A stretch of DNA of 64,000 bases from Roseobacter litoralis Och 149 (lineage in GTDB: Bacteria > Pseudomonadota > Alphaproteobacteria > Rhodobacterales > Rhodobacteraceae). The stretch covers positions 744,001-808,000 of the forward strand of contig NC_015730.1 of the NCBI RefSeq assembly GCF_000154785.2, read 5' to 3'. This document shows positions 55,411-64,000 of this stretch, in pieces. A model generated the notes under the pieces. The model searched no databases. It had not been told where the DNA came from and saw only the letters and a list, made by a program, of their open reading frames with translations. The position numbers and the translations under genes were made by a program. Within the stretch, counting starts at the first letter, position 1. Every line of letters begins with the position of its first letter.

Positions 55411-57276
55411 CTACAAAGCGCTGTCCATGACCGACCCGAGGCGGCGCACAAATTCGGCGGGATCCGTCGGAATTTCGCCATCTGCAATCCGCGCCTGATC
55501 CAGCAACAAATGCGCCGCATCCCTGAGCAATGGATCAGACGCGGCCTCGCTGGCTTTGGCGCGATCTGCCAGTTTTGTGATAATTCTGTGATCCGGGTTC
55601 AGCTCAAGCACCCGTGGCATCGCGTCTTGCAACTGGCCGTGCCGTTTCAGCATTCTCTCAAGGTTGACGTCCATGTCGCCCTCATCCGCGATCAGGCAAA
55701 CGGGGCTGTCGGTCAACCTTTTGGAGGGGCGCACGTCTTTGACTGACGCCCCCAGTTCCAGTTTGAGCGCTGCAATCAGTTCAGCAAGATCAGGCGTTTG
55801 CGCCTCGTCTTCGGTATCATCGGTTTTTTCACCGTCGTTGATCTTGTCCAGATCAGCAGCCCCACGTGTAATGGATTTGAACGCTTTGCCCTCAAATTCC
55901 GTGATGTGCTGGAGCCAGAATTCATCTACATGATCGGACAACAGCAGCACTTCGACGTCCTTGGCCCTGAACCCTTCCAGATGCGGGGAATGCGCAATCT
56001 TTTTGGCGTCATCCCCGGCGATGTAGTAGATCGCATCCTGTCCTTCCTTGCAGCGGCTGACGTAGTCGGACAGGCTGGTCAAATCCCCGGATTTCGTGGA
56101 TGAAAAACGGCAGATTTCAAGGATGCGATCGCGCAGGGCAGGGTCTTCGACCAGCCCCTCTTTGAGGACCGCACCGAAATTCTGCCAGAAACCTGCATAG
56201 TCTTCGGGGGATTTTTTGGCCTTCTTCTTCAGCTCGCCCAGCACTTTCTTGGTAACGGAGGTTTTGATCTTGGCAAGCTTCGGGTCCGACTGCAGCATCT
56301 CGCGCGAGACATTGAGCGACAGATCCTGCGAATCCACAACGCCGCGCAGAAACCGCAGATAGGCGGGGATCAGATCGCGCGTATTGTCGGAAATAAACAC
56401 CCGGTTCACATAGAGTTTCACGTGGCTCTTGCGCTCTGCCTCATAGAGATCAAACGGCGCCATGGAGGGTACGTAAAGCAGGCTCGTGTGATTGACCGTG
56501 CCCTCAACGCGGTTGTGCAAAACATGCCACGGCTTGTCGAAGGCGTTTGAGACATGGTGGTAGAATTCAGTGTGCTGTTCCTCGGTGATCTCTTTGGGCG
56601 CGCGGGTCCAGATCGCGGAGGCGGAATTCAGCGCTTCCGTGTCCAGCCGCACCGGAAAGCTGATGTGTTCGGAATAGGTCTTGATGATGTGGCGAATGCG
56701 GCTCTCTTCGAGGAACTCCTTCGCGTCCTTTTTCATATGCAGCGTGACGGTCGTGCCGCTTTCGGCGCGCTCGCCGGGTTCGATTGAAAATTCGCCCTTA
56801 CCGTCTGAGGACCACAGCCAGCTTTCGTCTTCGCCCGCTTTGCGGGTCAGCACATCCACACGGTCGGCCACCATGAATGCGGAGTAAAACCCGACACCGA
56901 ACTGGCCGATCAAGCCCATGTCGCCCTTTTCCTCAGATTTCAGCGCTTCCAGAAATGCACCAGTGCCGGACCTTGCGATCGTGCCGAGCGTGTCGAGCAG
57001 ATCGGCGTGGTTCATCCCGATGCCGTTGTCGGAGACCGAAAGCGTCTTTGCCTTTTTGTCGACCGCGAGCGAGATGGCGAATTCATCCGCGTTTTGTGCA
57101 AGGGACGGGTTGGTCAGCGCCTCATAGCGGAGTTTGTCGCAGGCATCCGAGGCGTTGGACACCAATTCCCGCAGGAAGATTTCACGATTGGAATAAAGTG
57201 ATCCAGCAACGATATCCAGAAGCTGACCCACTTCCGTCTGAAAGTAAAATGTCTCTTTTACGCTTGCATCAGTCAT
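55411..57276 (-). CDS. htpG: Molecular chaperone HtpG (Hsp90)
   Basis: 621 residues, typical for bacterial Hsp90. The N-terminal GHKL ATPase shows NASDACDKLRY, SDNGIGMNHADL and GQFGVGFYSAFMV. The middle domain includes the client-side RVFISDN segment, and a C-terminal dimerisation domain follows. The ATG at 57276 is preferred over an in-frame codon 123 bases upstream, because the extra residues are unlike Hsp90 and overlap a sigma-32-like promoter. Single gene, convergent with the racemase gene. Confidence 0.96.
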   Translation of the reverse strand: MTDASVKETFYFQTEVGQLLDIVAGSLYSNREIFLRELVSNASDACDKLRYEALTNPSLAQNADEFAISLAVDKKAKTLSVSDNGIGMNHADLLDTLGTIARSGTGAFLEALKSEEKGDMGLIGQFGVGFYSAFMVADRVDVLTRKAGEDESWLWSSDGKGEFSIEPGERAESGTTVTLHMKKDAKEFLEESRIRHIIKTYSEHISFPVRLDTEALNSASAIWTRAPKEITEEQHTEFYHHVSNAFDKPWHVLHNRVEGTVNHTSLLYVPSMAPFDLYEAERKSHVKLYVNRVFISDNTRDLIPAYLRFLRGVVDSQDLSLNVSREMLQSDPKLAKIKTSVTKKVLGELKKKAKKSPEDYAGFWQNFGAVLKEGLVEDPALRDRILEICRFSSTKSGDLTSLSDYVSRCKEGQDAIYYIAGDDAKKIAHSPHLEGFRAKDVEVLLLSDHVDEFWLQHITEFEGKAFKSITRGAADLDKINDGEKTDDTEDEAQTPDLAELIAALKLELGASVKDVRPSKRLTDSPVCLIADEGDMDVNLERMLKRHGQLQDAMPRVLELNPDHRIITKLADRAKASEAASDPLLRDAAHLLLDQARIADGEIPTDPAEFVRRLGSVMDSAL

Positions 57277-57323
57277 TGTGAAAACCTTTGTATGTGTGGC
57301 GTCTGGGCCGGTCGTGCGCAGCA

Positions 57324-57351
57324 ACATAAGAAAACTGAGGGCCGTTTCAAC
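57324..57351 (-). promoter_or_regulatory. Candidate sigma-32 heat-shock promoter of htpG
   Basis: On the minus strand it reads GTTG, 17 bases, CTTATGT. This matches the alphaproteobacterial RpoH consensus CTTG-N17/18-CYTATNT with one mismatch. The predicted transcript would begin about 40 bases before the HtpG ATG, consistent with the shorter start. Confidence 0.65.
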
Positions 57352-57492
57352 CTCATGGTTTTGTAAATGCGGCATTATATGATCTGATGCCAAAGGCATC
57401 AGGTATGGGCCATCGGCGACGTTATGATCCGTGTTGTTTTCTAAGGGCCGTTGCAGGTTTCATCAAGGACATAGCTGAGGAACGAAGACGTC

Positions 57493-58896
57493 TTATTTCT
57501 TTGGCAGTGCTGAACCAACCGTGCCCACGTCCCAAAAGATGCCCGCCATAACACGCAACGCGTTGCGACAGACGGATTTTAGCACATGTTCGTCCGGCGC
57601 ATGCTGCGAGCAGCCGCGATAAGAATGCGGCACCCAGATCGTGGGCATGTCAAGGATATCCGTAAAGCTGTCATTCGGGAGCGACCCGGCGAGGTTGGGC
57701 AGGATGTGCAGCGCACCGCCACTGGTTTCGCGGATCGAGTTTGCGACATATTCTGCCCAAGGGTGCTTGGGATCGAGACGTGTGGCCGAAAAGAAGCCGC
57801 GCTCATGCTCTATGATCTGGACATCCTCAAATCCATGCGCATCCAGATGTCGGCGCAATGCAGGCACTACGTCCGCCGGGTCGGTGCCCACCACATAGCG
57901 CAATTGGCATGTGGCACGCGCCCAGCCGGAAATCGCGTTGACCGGGGCTTCTGGCACACCGCAAACCTGCGCGAGAACCGCAAAGCTGTTCCATCCGAAA
58001 ACACGTTCGGCGGGGGTGAGCGCTTCTTCGCCCCAATCGGGATTGACCGCTGGCCCATCCCCATCTGTTACCGGCAGGTTCCTGAGCGCGGCGCGCACCG
58101 TATCGGTCAGGCTGTCAGGTCGCCATTCAGGCACCTTGATCTGGCCCCGCCGGTCGGTGATCGACGCCAGCGCATGCGCAAGGATCATCGCAGGGTCCGC
58201 CAAAAGCCCACCCCAGTTGCCGGAGTGATGCGCGCCTTCATGTGTTTCGACCAGCAAATCAAAGGTCGTCGCCCCGCGTGAGCCCATGAAAATGGTCGGC
58301 ACGTCGGGTTGCAGGCGCGGGCCATCCGATGCGATCAGGACATCCGCCGTGAGACGGTCCTTATAACGAGCGAAAACCTGCGCCAGACCGATTGAGCCAA
58401 CCTCTTCGCTCATTTCGATCACGATGCGCAGGTTGAACCCAAGACGCCCGCGCGTGGCCAGCACGGCCTCAAGGGCCGCGATGTTGATGATGTGCTGGCT
58501 CTTGTTGTCTGCCGTGCCGCGCCCATAAAGGCGGTCGCCTTCTTCGATCAGGGTCCAAGGTGCAAGCCCGTCGCGCCACATATCCTCCTGACCAAGCACT
58601 GTGTCTCCATGGCCATAGGTTAAAACGGTGATCTGATCGTGGCTTTCGTGCCGCTCTCCGATCAATAGCGGGCCGCCGCGCGGATCAGGGTTATCGATGA
58701 CCTCATAGGTGACACCCATCGCTGCAAGGCGTGGGCCGATGGCGACGTCGAGATACCGCGCGCATTCTGTGCGTGCAGTTTGCGACGGGTTCTGGCTTTC
58801 GGTGCGATAGCTTACAAGGTGGGTCAGGTCGGACTGAAACCGCCCTTGGTCGAAATATTCGGTCGCGCGGTGCAGAGCGGCGGTGCGGGTCATCAT
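57493..58896 (-). CDS. M20-family metallopeptidase (dipeptidase/deacylase)
   Basis: 467 residues of the M20/ArgE/CPG2 group. Zinc-site elements are TYGHGDTVLG (first His/Asp), GRGTADNKSQH (bridging Asp), the general base/zinc Glu pair in EMSEEVGSIG, and a C-terminal His in WVPHSYRGCSQH. A dimerisation insert follows HHSGNWGG. It would hydrolyse a dipeptide or N-acyl amino acid in the cytoplasm. Two adjacent ATG codons are possible starts. The substrate is not readable. It is separated from HtpG by about 215 bases. Confidence 0.9.
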   Translation of the reverse strand: MMTRTAALHRATEYFDQGRFQSDLTHLVSYRTESQNPSQTARTECARYLDVAIGPRLAAMGVTYEVIDNPDPRGGPLLIGERHESHDQITVLTYGHGDTVLGQEDMWRDGLAPWTLIEEGDRLYGRGTADNKSQHIINIAALEAVLATRGRLGFNLRIVIEMSEEVGSIGLAQVFARYKDRLTADVLIASDGPRLQPDVPTIFMGSRGATTFDLLVETHEGAHHSGNWGGLLADPAMILAHALASITDRRGQIKVPEWRPDSLTDTVRAALRNLPVTDGDGPAVNPDWGEEALTPAERVFGWNSFAVLAQVCGVPEAPVNAISGWARATCQLRYVVGTDPADVVPALRRHLDAHGFEDVQIIEHERGFFSATRLDPKHPWAEYVANSIRETSGGALHILPNLAGSLPNDSFTDILDMPTIWVPHSYRGCSQHAPDEHVLKSVCRNALRVMAGIFWDVGTVGSALPKK

Positions 58897-59059
58897 TGGT
58901 CCTGTCAGTCTTTCACAGCAGCCCCGCAGGCCTGCGATATGGATCGAATGCGTCCGCTTCTATCTGAATGGATCGTTTAGCACAGCAGGTGCCTCGCCCC
59001 AATGCTTCGCAGGCGCCGGGCAATCCGATCCAGGGCGCGGCCGATCCCGTCCCAAGGCC

Positions 59060-59371
59060 TCAATCAAGATCTGTCCAGGGCCATGGTTTTACGGTACTTG
59101 CTGCGGTTTGATATCTTGCCGCCTTCGCGACCCAAATACCCAAGTCGGTGCCAAAATCCGCTATCCGTTCATTGGGCTGTTTGTTGTTCACCAGCATGAT
59201 GATGAACTGGATGACGGTCATGACACCCAGCACTGTTTGCGCAAAAGAGATCATGACGGCGATGATCAGCACGTAAATCAGCCGCTCCAGCAGGTTGTCC
59301 GCTTTTTCAGGCTCTATTTGCTCCCCGTGAAGACGTCCGGCGATTTTCTCTTCATCCTTGTCCATGCTCAT
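59060..59371 (-). CDS. DUF4389-like small membrane protein
   Basis: 103 residues with a charged N-terminus (MDKDEEKIAGRL), two close hydrophobic spans (LIYVLIIAVMISFAQTVLG and TVIQFIIMLV) and a NKQPNERIADFGTDLGIWV segment characteristic of DUF4389 proteins. The function of that family is unknown. It lies between the M20 peptidase and the dehydratase, in the same direction as both, with about 90-165 bases on either side. Confidence 0.75.
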   Translation of the reverse strand: MSMDKDEEKIAGRLHGEQIEPEKADNLLERLIYVLIIAVMISFAQTVLGVMTVIQFIIMLVNNKQPNERIADFGTDLGIWVAKAARYQTAASTVKPWPWTDLD

Positions 59372-59461
59372 TCCCCATACCCAACACTGTCATCGCATAA
59401 GCGATGCGTAAAATTCATCCAGACCCGCCTGCGGGATCATATGTCTGCTTTGCGCTGCAAA

Positions 59462-61195
59462 TCAATTGATCTCTGGTTCCGGCACAGATGCGCCGAATTC
59501 CGTGCGCAGAAAGTCGAAATCACAGCCCTTGTCCGCTTGTTCTATGTGTTTGAGAAACATCCAGCCATAGCCGCGTTCATAGTGCGGTTTTGGCGGCACC
59601 CAGTTTTCCCGACGCTCTGCCAGTTGCTGTTCGGTCAATTCTACGTCCAGTCGGCGGTTCGGAATGTCGACCGAGATCATATCCCCGGTTTCGATCAGCG
59701 CGAGCGGCCCGCCCACAAAAGCCTCAGGCGCCACATGCAGGATACAGGCCCCGTAACTCGTGCCGCTCATGCGCGCATCGGACAGGCGCACCATGTCCCG
59801 GTGCCCTTCGTTCAGCAGCTTTTGCGGCATGGGGATCATGCCCCATTCGGGCATGCCGGGCCCGCCCTGAGGACCCGCGTTGCGTAGGACCAGAACGTGG
59901 TCGGCGGTAATGTTCGCCTGCGGGTCATCTATGATCGACTTCAATTCGGTATAGGAATTTGCCACCATCGCAGGCCCGCGATGTGTCATGAATTTCGCAT
60001 CCATGGCGGCAGGTTTGATGACAGCGCCATCCGGTGCCAGATTGCCCTTGAGCACCGCCAGTGAGCCTTCGCGGTAGACCGGGTTGCTCAAGCTGCGGAT
60101 CACATCGCTGTTGTAATTCGTGGCGCTCGCGATGTTTTGCCCGACCGTCTGCCCCGAAACGGTCATTGCGTCCAAATCCAGCTTGTCGCCCAGTTCTTTC
60201 ATCAAAGCGGGCAAACCCCCTGCGTAGAAAAAATCCTCCATCAGATAGTCCTGCCCGGAGGGTCGGATATTGGCAATCACGGGCGTCGTCTTTCCGATTG
60301 CGTCCAGATCATCAAGCGTCAGAGGCACCCCGGACCTGCGCGCCATGGCAATCAGGTGAATGATAGCATTGGTGGAACAGCCGGTGGCCATGGCAACGGT
60401 CACGGCATTCGCGACACTGCTTTGGGTGATGATCTGATCCGGCGTCAGATCCTGCCACACCATGTCAACGATACGTCTGCCGCAATCGGCACTCATGCGC
60501 TGGTGGTTCACGTCCGGGGCCGGGATGGACGACGCCCCCGGCAGACACAGGCCAAGCCCTTCGGCGATGGCCGTCATGGTGCTGGCCGTGCCCATTGTCA
60601 TGCAATGCCCATAGGAACGTGCGATGCCCCCCTCGACCCCTTCCCATTCCTCTTTGGAAATGTGCCCCGCGCGCCGCTCATCCCAGTATTTCCATGCATC
60701 GGCACCCGACCCCAGCACCTTTCCGGCATAATTGCCCCGCAACATCGGACCTGCGGGCAGGTAGATGAAGGGAAGGCCCATGGAAACCGCACCCATCACA
60801 AGCGCAGGCGTGGATTTGTCGCATCCGCCCATCAGCACCGCGCCATCGACCGGGTTCGCGCGCAGGACCTCTTCGACCTCCATGGCGACCATATTGCGAT
60901 AAAGCATCGCGGTTGGTTTCAACAACTGCTCTCCCAGTGAATGGACCGGGATTTCCACCGGCATGCCGCCTGCCTGAAGCACGCCCTTTTTGACGAACTC
61001 AACCCGATCCTTGAAATGCATATGGCAGGGTTGCAACTCGGACCATGTATTGAGGATGGCGATGACGGGTTTGCCCTCCCAATCCTCGCGCGACAACCCC
61101 ATTTGCATCGCGCGCGAGCGGTGGCCGAATGATCGCAGATCGTCCGGTTGAAACCAGCGCGCAGAGCGAAGTTGGTCGTATGATTTTTTGTGCAT
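59462..61195 (-). CDS. IlvD/Edd-family sugar-acid dehydratase, probably L-arabinonate type
   Basis: 577 residues, the length of L-arabinonate/D-xylonate dehydratases. Iron-sulfur cysteines are visible in SELQPCHMHF, MGGCDKSTPA and YGHCMTMGTAST. The nucleotide-free core includes ATGCSTNAIIH and LSDARMSGTSYG. The opening SARWFQPDDLRSFGHRSRA is typical of the arabinonate branch rather than IlvD. It removes water from an aldonate to give a 2-keto-3-deoxy acid. The ATG at 61195 has GGAA 9 bases upstream; ATG 61210 is an alternative. It is divergent from radC, sharing the region with the CtrA box. Confidence 0.88.
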   Translation of the reverse strand: MHKKSYDQLRSARWFQPDDLRSFGHRSRAMQMGLSREDWEGKPVIAILNTWSELQPCHMHFKDRVEFVKKGVLQAGGMPVEIPVHSLGEQLLKPTAMLYRNMVAMEVEEVLRANPVDGAVLMGGCDKSTPALVMGAVSMGLPFIYLPAGPMLRGNYAGKVLGSGADAWKYWDERRAGHISKEEWEGVEGGIARSYGHCMTMGTASTMTAIAEGLGLCLPGASSIPAPDVNHQRMSADCGRRIVDMVWQDLTPDQIITQSSVANAVTVAMATGCSTNAIIHLIAMARRSGVPLTLDDLDAIGKTTPVIANIRPSGQDYLMEDFFYAGGLPALMKELGDKLDLDAMTVSGQTVGQNIASATNYNSDVIRSLSNPVYREGSLAVLKGNLAPDGAVIKPAAMDAKFMTHRGPAMVANSYTELKSIIDDPQANITADHVLVLRNAGPQGGPGMPEWGMIPMPQKLLNEGHRDMVRLSDARMSGTSYGACILHVAPEAFVGGPLALIETGDMISVDIPNRRLDVELTEQQLAERRENWVPPKPHYERGYGWMFLKHIEQADKGCDFDFLRTEFGASVPEPEIN

Positions 61196-61398
61196 GTGCA
61201 GCTGTTCCATTGTGGTTGGTGCCAGCATACCGCCAAATCTGCGGCGGTTTCCATGGCATGCGCGTTTTTTGGGTCGCGCAGCGCTCATTGCACGACTTTT
61301 GACAGGTGGAACGGTCAGACAAAAAGCCACCGAAGGATGCACAAGACCCGGTTAGCCAAAACAACGGGCTCGTACGCCATAAATAGTTTTTGCGACCT

Positions 61399-61427
61399 GT
61401 TTTGGTTAACCATGCATTAACCAAAAC
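61399..61427. promoter_or_regulatory. CtrA box in an 11-bp inverted repeat, upstream of radC
   Basis: Perfect TTAA-N7-TTAAC at 61406-61421, the full CtrA recognition sequence. It is embedded in GTTTTGGTTAA / TTAACCAAAAC arms around a seven-base centre. It lies 57 bases before the radC start and about 200 bases from the divergent dehydratase start. Confidence 0.75.
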
Positions 61428-61477
61428 CACGCATTTTAAGCGATTGATGTAACAAAATCGCTTTGAGGATTATGGGC

Positions 61478-62416
61478 ATGAATAGTTGGCTGACATCCAC
61501 CTCTTCACTCTTGCGCAAGAAAAAGAGGTCTTCGGGGTCGGACCTGAAACATCCGCCTGCGCGGAAACTGCAGGGGTTTTCCGAAGACGCCTTGCGGGGC
61601 CTTGATGACTTGGAAGCGAGGATGCCGCCCCCCGACATCGAAACCAGACCGGCCTTCACGCCATCGTACAAAAATACGCGCCGCCTGTCCAAGGATGTCG
61701 CAGCGGGTGGGGGGCTGTTGATTGACGGCGATGGCAACAAGGTCCCGCATTATTGGGGACATCGGGAGCGGTTGCGTAAACGGTTCCTGAAAGGCGGGCA
61801 CGCGCCCATGCCTGAATATGAAATACTGGAGCTTTTGCTGTTCAATGCGATTCCGCGCATTGACGTCAAACCTTTGGCAAAACGGTTGTTGAGCGCGTTT
61901 GGCGATCTGAACGGAGTTGTCGCGGCCTCTGAACACCGGCTGATGCAAGTCGAAGGGGTGGAGCCCAAAGTCTATTATCAGCTCAAACTCGCCGAAGCCT
62001 TTGCACAGCGTATGGGGCAGGCCAAGATACTTGAGCGTTGTGTTTTGTCGTCCTGGGATGACCTCATCGAATACTGCCGCACGACAATGGCGCATCGCGA
62101 GACGGAACAGTTTCGGGTTTTGTTTCTGGACCGCAAGAACGTCATCATCGCTGACGAAGAACAAGCCAAAGGGACAGTTGATCACGTGCCCGTCTATCCG
62201 CGCGAGGTTGCCAAGCGCGCGTTGGAGCTTAACGCCAGTGCGATTATTCTCGTGCATAATCACCCCTCGGGCGACCCGTCGCCAAGTTCGCAGGATATTG
62301 CGATGACGGATCAGGTGTCATCTGCTTGTCTTGCCATTGGCGTCACCATTCATGATCATGTGATTATCGGCAAAGAGACGGAATTTTCGTTCAAGGATGG
62401 TGGCTATTTGGCGTGA
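61478..62416 (+). CDS. radC: RadC-family JAB/MPN-domain protein
   Basis: 312 residues. An N-terminal extension of about 90 residues is Lys/Arg-rich at first and carries no known domain. The RadC helix-hairpin-helix start follows (HYWGHRERLRKRFLKGG), and then the JAMM metal motif VHNHPSGDPSPSSQD with the upstream Glu. The usual RadC length is 210-250, so the extension is notable. The ATG at 61478 has GAGG 9 bases upstream; ATG 61472 and TTG 61463 are too near it. RadC function is unsettled: in Streptococcus it is competence-induced but dispensable for repair. A perfect CtrA box precedes it. Confidence 0.9.
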   Translation: MNSWLTSTSSLLRKKKRSSGSDLKHPPARKLQGFSEDALRGLDDLEARMPPPDIETRPAFTPSYKNTRRLSKDVAAGGGLLIDGDGNKVPHYWGHRERLRKRFLKGGHAPMPEYEILELLLFNAIPRIDVKPLAKRLLSAFGDLNGVVAASEHRLMQVEGVEPKVYYQLKLAEAFAQRMGQAKILERCVLSSWDDLIEYCRTTMAHRETEQFRVLFLDRKNVIIADEEQAKGTVDHVPVYPREVAKRALELNASAIILVHNHPSGDPSPSSQDIAMTDQVSSACLAIGVTIHDHVIIGKETEFSFKDGGYLA

Positions 62417-62423
62417 TCCAGTC

Positions 62424-62442
62424 AAAGGCTCGCGCCTTTTTC
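62424..62442 (+). terminator. Rho-independent terminator of radC
   Basis: AAAGGC-TCGC-GCCTTT stem-loop continuing into TTT, starting 8 bases after the radC stop. This is the most canonical terminator in the window. Confidence 0.8.
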
Positions 62443-62732
62443 CGATATATGCGGAACTCGTACATCGGATGCAGACCTCCGCGCTCTCAGTAAAAGTTGG
62501 CGATTCTTAAGCGTACCTCGCGCCCAGCCAGAACCCAATTTTGCAATATAGCAAAAGGTATTAGCAATAAGTGCCCGCGCCGTCGCGCAGGGCACTCAAA
62601 CCATACGATAACGTATGGTCTTCACCGTTGACACGCGTCCTCGTTCGCGCAAACCTCCTCTCATGGTTGAGGGCACACAGGCTCTCGCCATGCGAAATAG
62701 AAACGACGAGATACATTCTGGGAGGAATAAAT
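62443..62732. other. Promoter region of the sugar dehydrogenase
   Basis: About 290 bases with no gene. It holds the 20-base inverted repeat listed separately and should contain the promoter. The purine-rich GGGAGGAA ribosome site lies at its 3' end. Confidence 0.5.
62600..62619. promoter_or_regulatory. Perfect inverted repeat, candidate operator
   Basis: ACCATACG-ATAA-CGTATGGT, two perfect 8-base arms around four bases, 114 bases before the dehydrogenase ATG. It is not followed by a T-run and is far from the radC stop, so an operator (for example TetR-like) fits better than a terminator. The cognate regulator is not in the window. Confidence 0.55.
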
Positions 62733-63992
62733 ATGATCAAGCGCAGCTTGGCGGCGATGCTTTGCACGTCCATCTTATCCACGCCACTGATGGCACAGGA
62801 CAACATGGATAAACTCAGCAACATGCAAAAGACGGACGCCACGTTCACTTTTGTTGAGCAAGACGGGGCGCGGGCGGAATCGCTCAAGGCAATTGTCGAT
62901 CATATAAACGTGCCGGACGGTTTTGAGGTGAGCCTTTACGCCGTCGTGCCGGACGCGCGTTCCATGGCGATGGCACCGCAAGGCACCGTGCTGTTTGCAG
63001 GCACGCGCAAGGACAAGATGTGGTCCATCGTGGATCGTGACCGCGACCGTGTGGCGGACGAGGTAAAAGACTTTGCACCCTCGATCACCTTTGACATCCC
63101 CAATGGGCCCTGTTTCTCGCCGGATGGGTTCCTCTATATTGCGGAGCGTAACCGGGTCCTCGTGTTCCCGGCGGCCGAGTTCTTCTTTGAAGGGCCGGAC
63201 CCTGCGGTTGGTGTCGTTGTCGCGCAAGGCGCACTTGTCCCTGCCGAGGAAGAAAGCTTCAACCACACTGCACGGGTCTGCGATATCGGCCCGGACGGCA
63301 AACTCTATATCTCGCTGGGCCAGCCGCACAATGTACAACCTGTTGAAAAGCTTGAGATGTACGACGAATGGGGTATCGGCGGGATCATCCGCATAAACAC
63401 CGACGGGTCAGACCGCGAAGTGTATACGCGTGGCGTTCGTAATTCCGTCGGTCAGGACTTCAACCCTGCAACGGGTGAGTTGTGGTGGACGGACAATCAG
63501 GTCGATGGCATGGGTGATGATATCCCGCCGGGCGAATTGAACCGCCAGACCGCAGCCGGGCAGCACTTCGGCTTTCCCTGGACCAACAGCCGGGTGGAGA
63601 TCCCCGCCTATAAGGATGTGCCGCGACCAGAGGGGGTCAGCTTTGTTGAACCACAACTTGAGTTGACGGCCCATGCGGCGGATCTTGGCATGCGGTTCTA
63701 TCACGATGACAGCTTCCCCGAAGGATACCACGGCGGCATTTTCTGGGCGCAGCACGGGTCGTGGAACCGCACCGAACCTGTGGGCGCACGGGTGATGTTC
63801 ACCGCCCTTGACGAAGAGGGCAACGCCGCCGGAGCACAGGTTTTCGCCGACGGTTGGCTGAACGAAGATACGGGCGAATATCGTGGCCGCCCGATGGACA
63901 TCGAATTTCTGCCTGATGGCTCGATGCTGGTATCGGATGACTTTGCCGGTGCGATCTGGCGGATTGCCTACGTCGGATCGCAGTCCGAATGA
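62733..63992 (+). CDS. Secreted PQQ-dependent sugar (sorbosone/glucose-type) dehydrogenase
   Basis: 419 residues with a signal peptide (IKRSLAAMLCTSILSTPLMAQ) and a six-bladed soluble quinoprotein glucose dehydrogenase-like propeller. Signatures include NHTARVCDIGPDGKLYISLG, GVRNSVGQDFNPATGELWWTDN, GFPWTNSR and FWAQHGSWNRTEPVG. It would oxidise an aldose or ketose derivative in the periplasm with PQQ. The ATG at 62733 has GGGAGGAA 6 bases upstream; earlier in-frame codons would lack the signal peptide. The gene is complete, ending 8 bases before the window edge. Confidence 0.88.
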   Translation: MIKRSLAAMLCTSILSTPLMAQDNMDKLSNMQKTDATFTFVEQDGARAESLKAIVDHINVPDGFEVSLYAVVPDARSMAMAPQGTVLFAGTRKDKMWSIVDRDRDRVADEVKDFAPSITFDIPNGPCFSPDGFLYIAERNRVLVFPAAEFFFEGPDPAVGVVVAQGALVPAEEESFNHTARVCDIGPDGKLYISLGQPHNVQPVEKLEMYDEWGIGGIIRINTDGSDREVYTRGVRNSVGQDFNPATGELWWTDNQVDGMGDDIPPGELNRQTAAGQHFGFPWTNSRVEIPAYKDVPRPEGVSFVEPQLELTAHAADLGMRFYHDDSFPEGYHGGIFWAQHGSWNRTEPVGARVMFTALDEEGNAAGAQVFADGWLNEDTGEYRGRPMDIEFLPDGSMLVSDDFAGAIWRIAYVGSQSE

Positions 63993-64000
63993 AGGCTCTG

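Noticed and set aside
57277..57399. Longer N-terminus for HtpG
   Set aside because: The extra 41 residues are unlike Hsp90 and overlap a sigma-32-like promoter.
1..64000. tRNA, rRNA, CRISPR, prophage or insertion sequence
   Set aside because: None was recognised: no cloverleaf-like T-loop sequences, regularly spaced repeats, transposase motifs or flanking direct repeats were noticed by eye.

Overview
The window looks like a chromosome or large-replicon segment from a marine alphaproteobacterium of the Roseobacter group (Rhodobacterales). This rests on gene content: a malonate-type TRAP/decarboxylase operon, a likely cysteate locus, SMP-30 and sugar-acid dehydratase genes, a CtrA-type box, dense TGATG-coupled operons and moderately high GC. 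The genus cannot be read from the sequence. No tRNA, rRNA, CRISPR array, prophage or insertion sequence was recognised.

Layout. 1-5.2 kb (minus): a type I secretion set of two tandem ABC exporter subunits with eroded ATPase motifs and an HlyD adaptor, divergent from an 857-residue cadherin/PA14 protein (5.3-7.9 kb). 8.2-19.3 kb: a LacI regulator, a sugar ABC transporter, a cytochrome b561, an SMP-30 lactonase and a GH13_18 sugar phosphorylase. These meet, tail to tail, a minus-strand pair that looks like glucosyl-3-phosphoglycerate synthase and phosphatase. Uptake, breakdown and synthesis of a glucosylglycerate-like compatible solute therefore sit side by side. 19.5-23.6 kb: a small secreted NTF2-like protein and an unrecognised set made of a possible micropeptide, a polytopic membrane protein and a periplasmic binding-like protein. 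23.6-27.3 kb: an AcoR-like activator without the GAFTGA loop and a flavin monooxygenase. 27.4-33.9 kb: malonate use (GntR regulator, TRAP transporter, malonyl-CoA decarboxylase, malonyl-CoA synthetase).

34-40.7 kb (minus): dihydroxyacetone-type kinase, TIM-barrel isomerase, Gfo/Idh/MocA oxidoreductase, xylulokinase and xylose isomerase. 41.2-43.7 kb: a PAS-GGDEF-EAL protein, followed by a 0.7-kb stretch with no supportable gene. 44.4-49 kb (minus): a PRMT7-like methyltransferase, a CPA1 antiporter with a cyclic-nucleotide-binding tail and a small hypothetical protein. 49.2-55.3 kb: a glutamate/aspartate-type ABC transporter, a LysR regulator, a CuyA-like PLP enzyme and an aspartate-racemase-family protein, which together suggest use of cysteate or D-amino acids. 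55.4-64 kb: HtpG with a sigma-32-like promoter, an M20 peptidase, a DUF4389 protein, an L-arabinonate-type dehydratase, RadC behind a perfect CtrA box, and a secreted PQQ-type sugar dehydrogenase.

A pattern shared by three unrelated transporter operons is a strong stem-loop just after the binding-protein gene and before the permease genes. Three operators could be proposed from symmetry and context: a LacI-type site, a MatR-type site and a 16-bp perfect palindrome before the monooxygenase.
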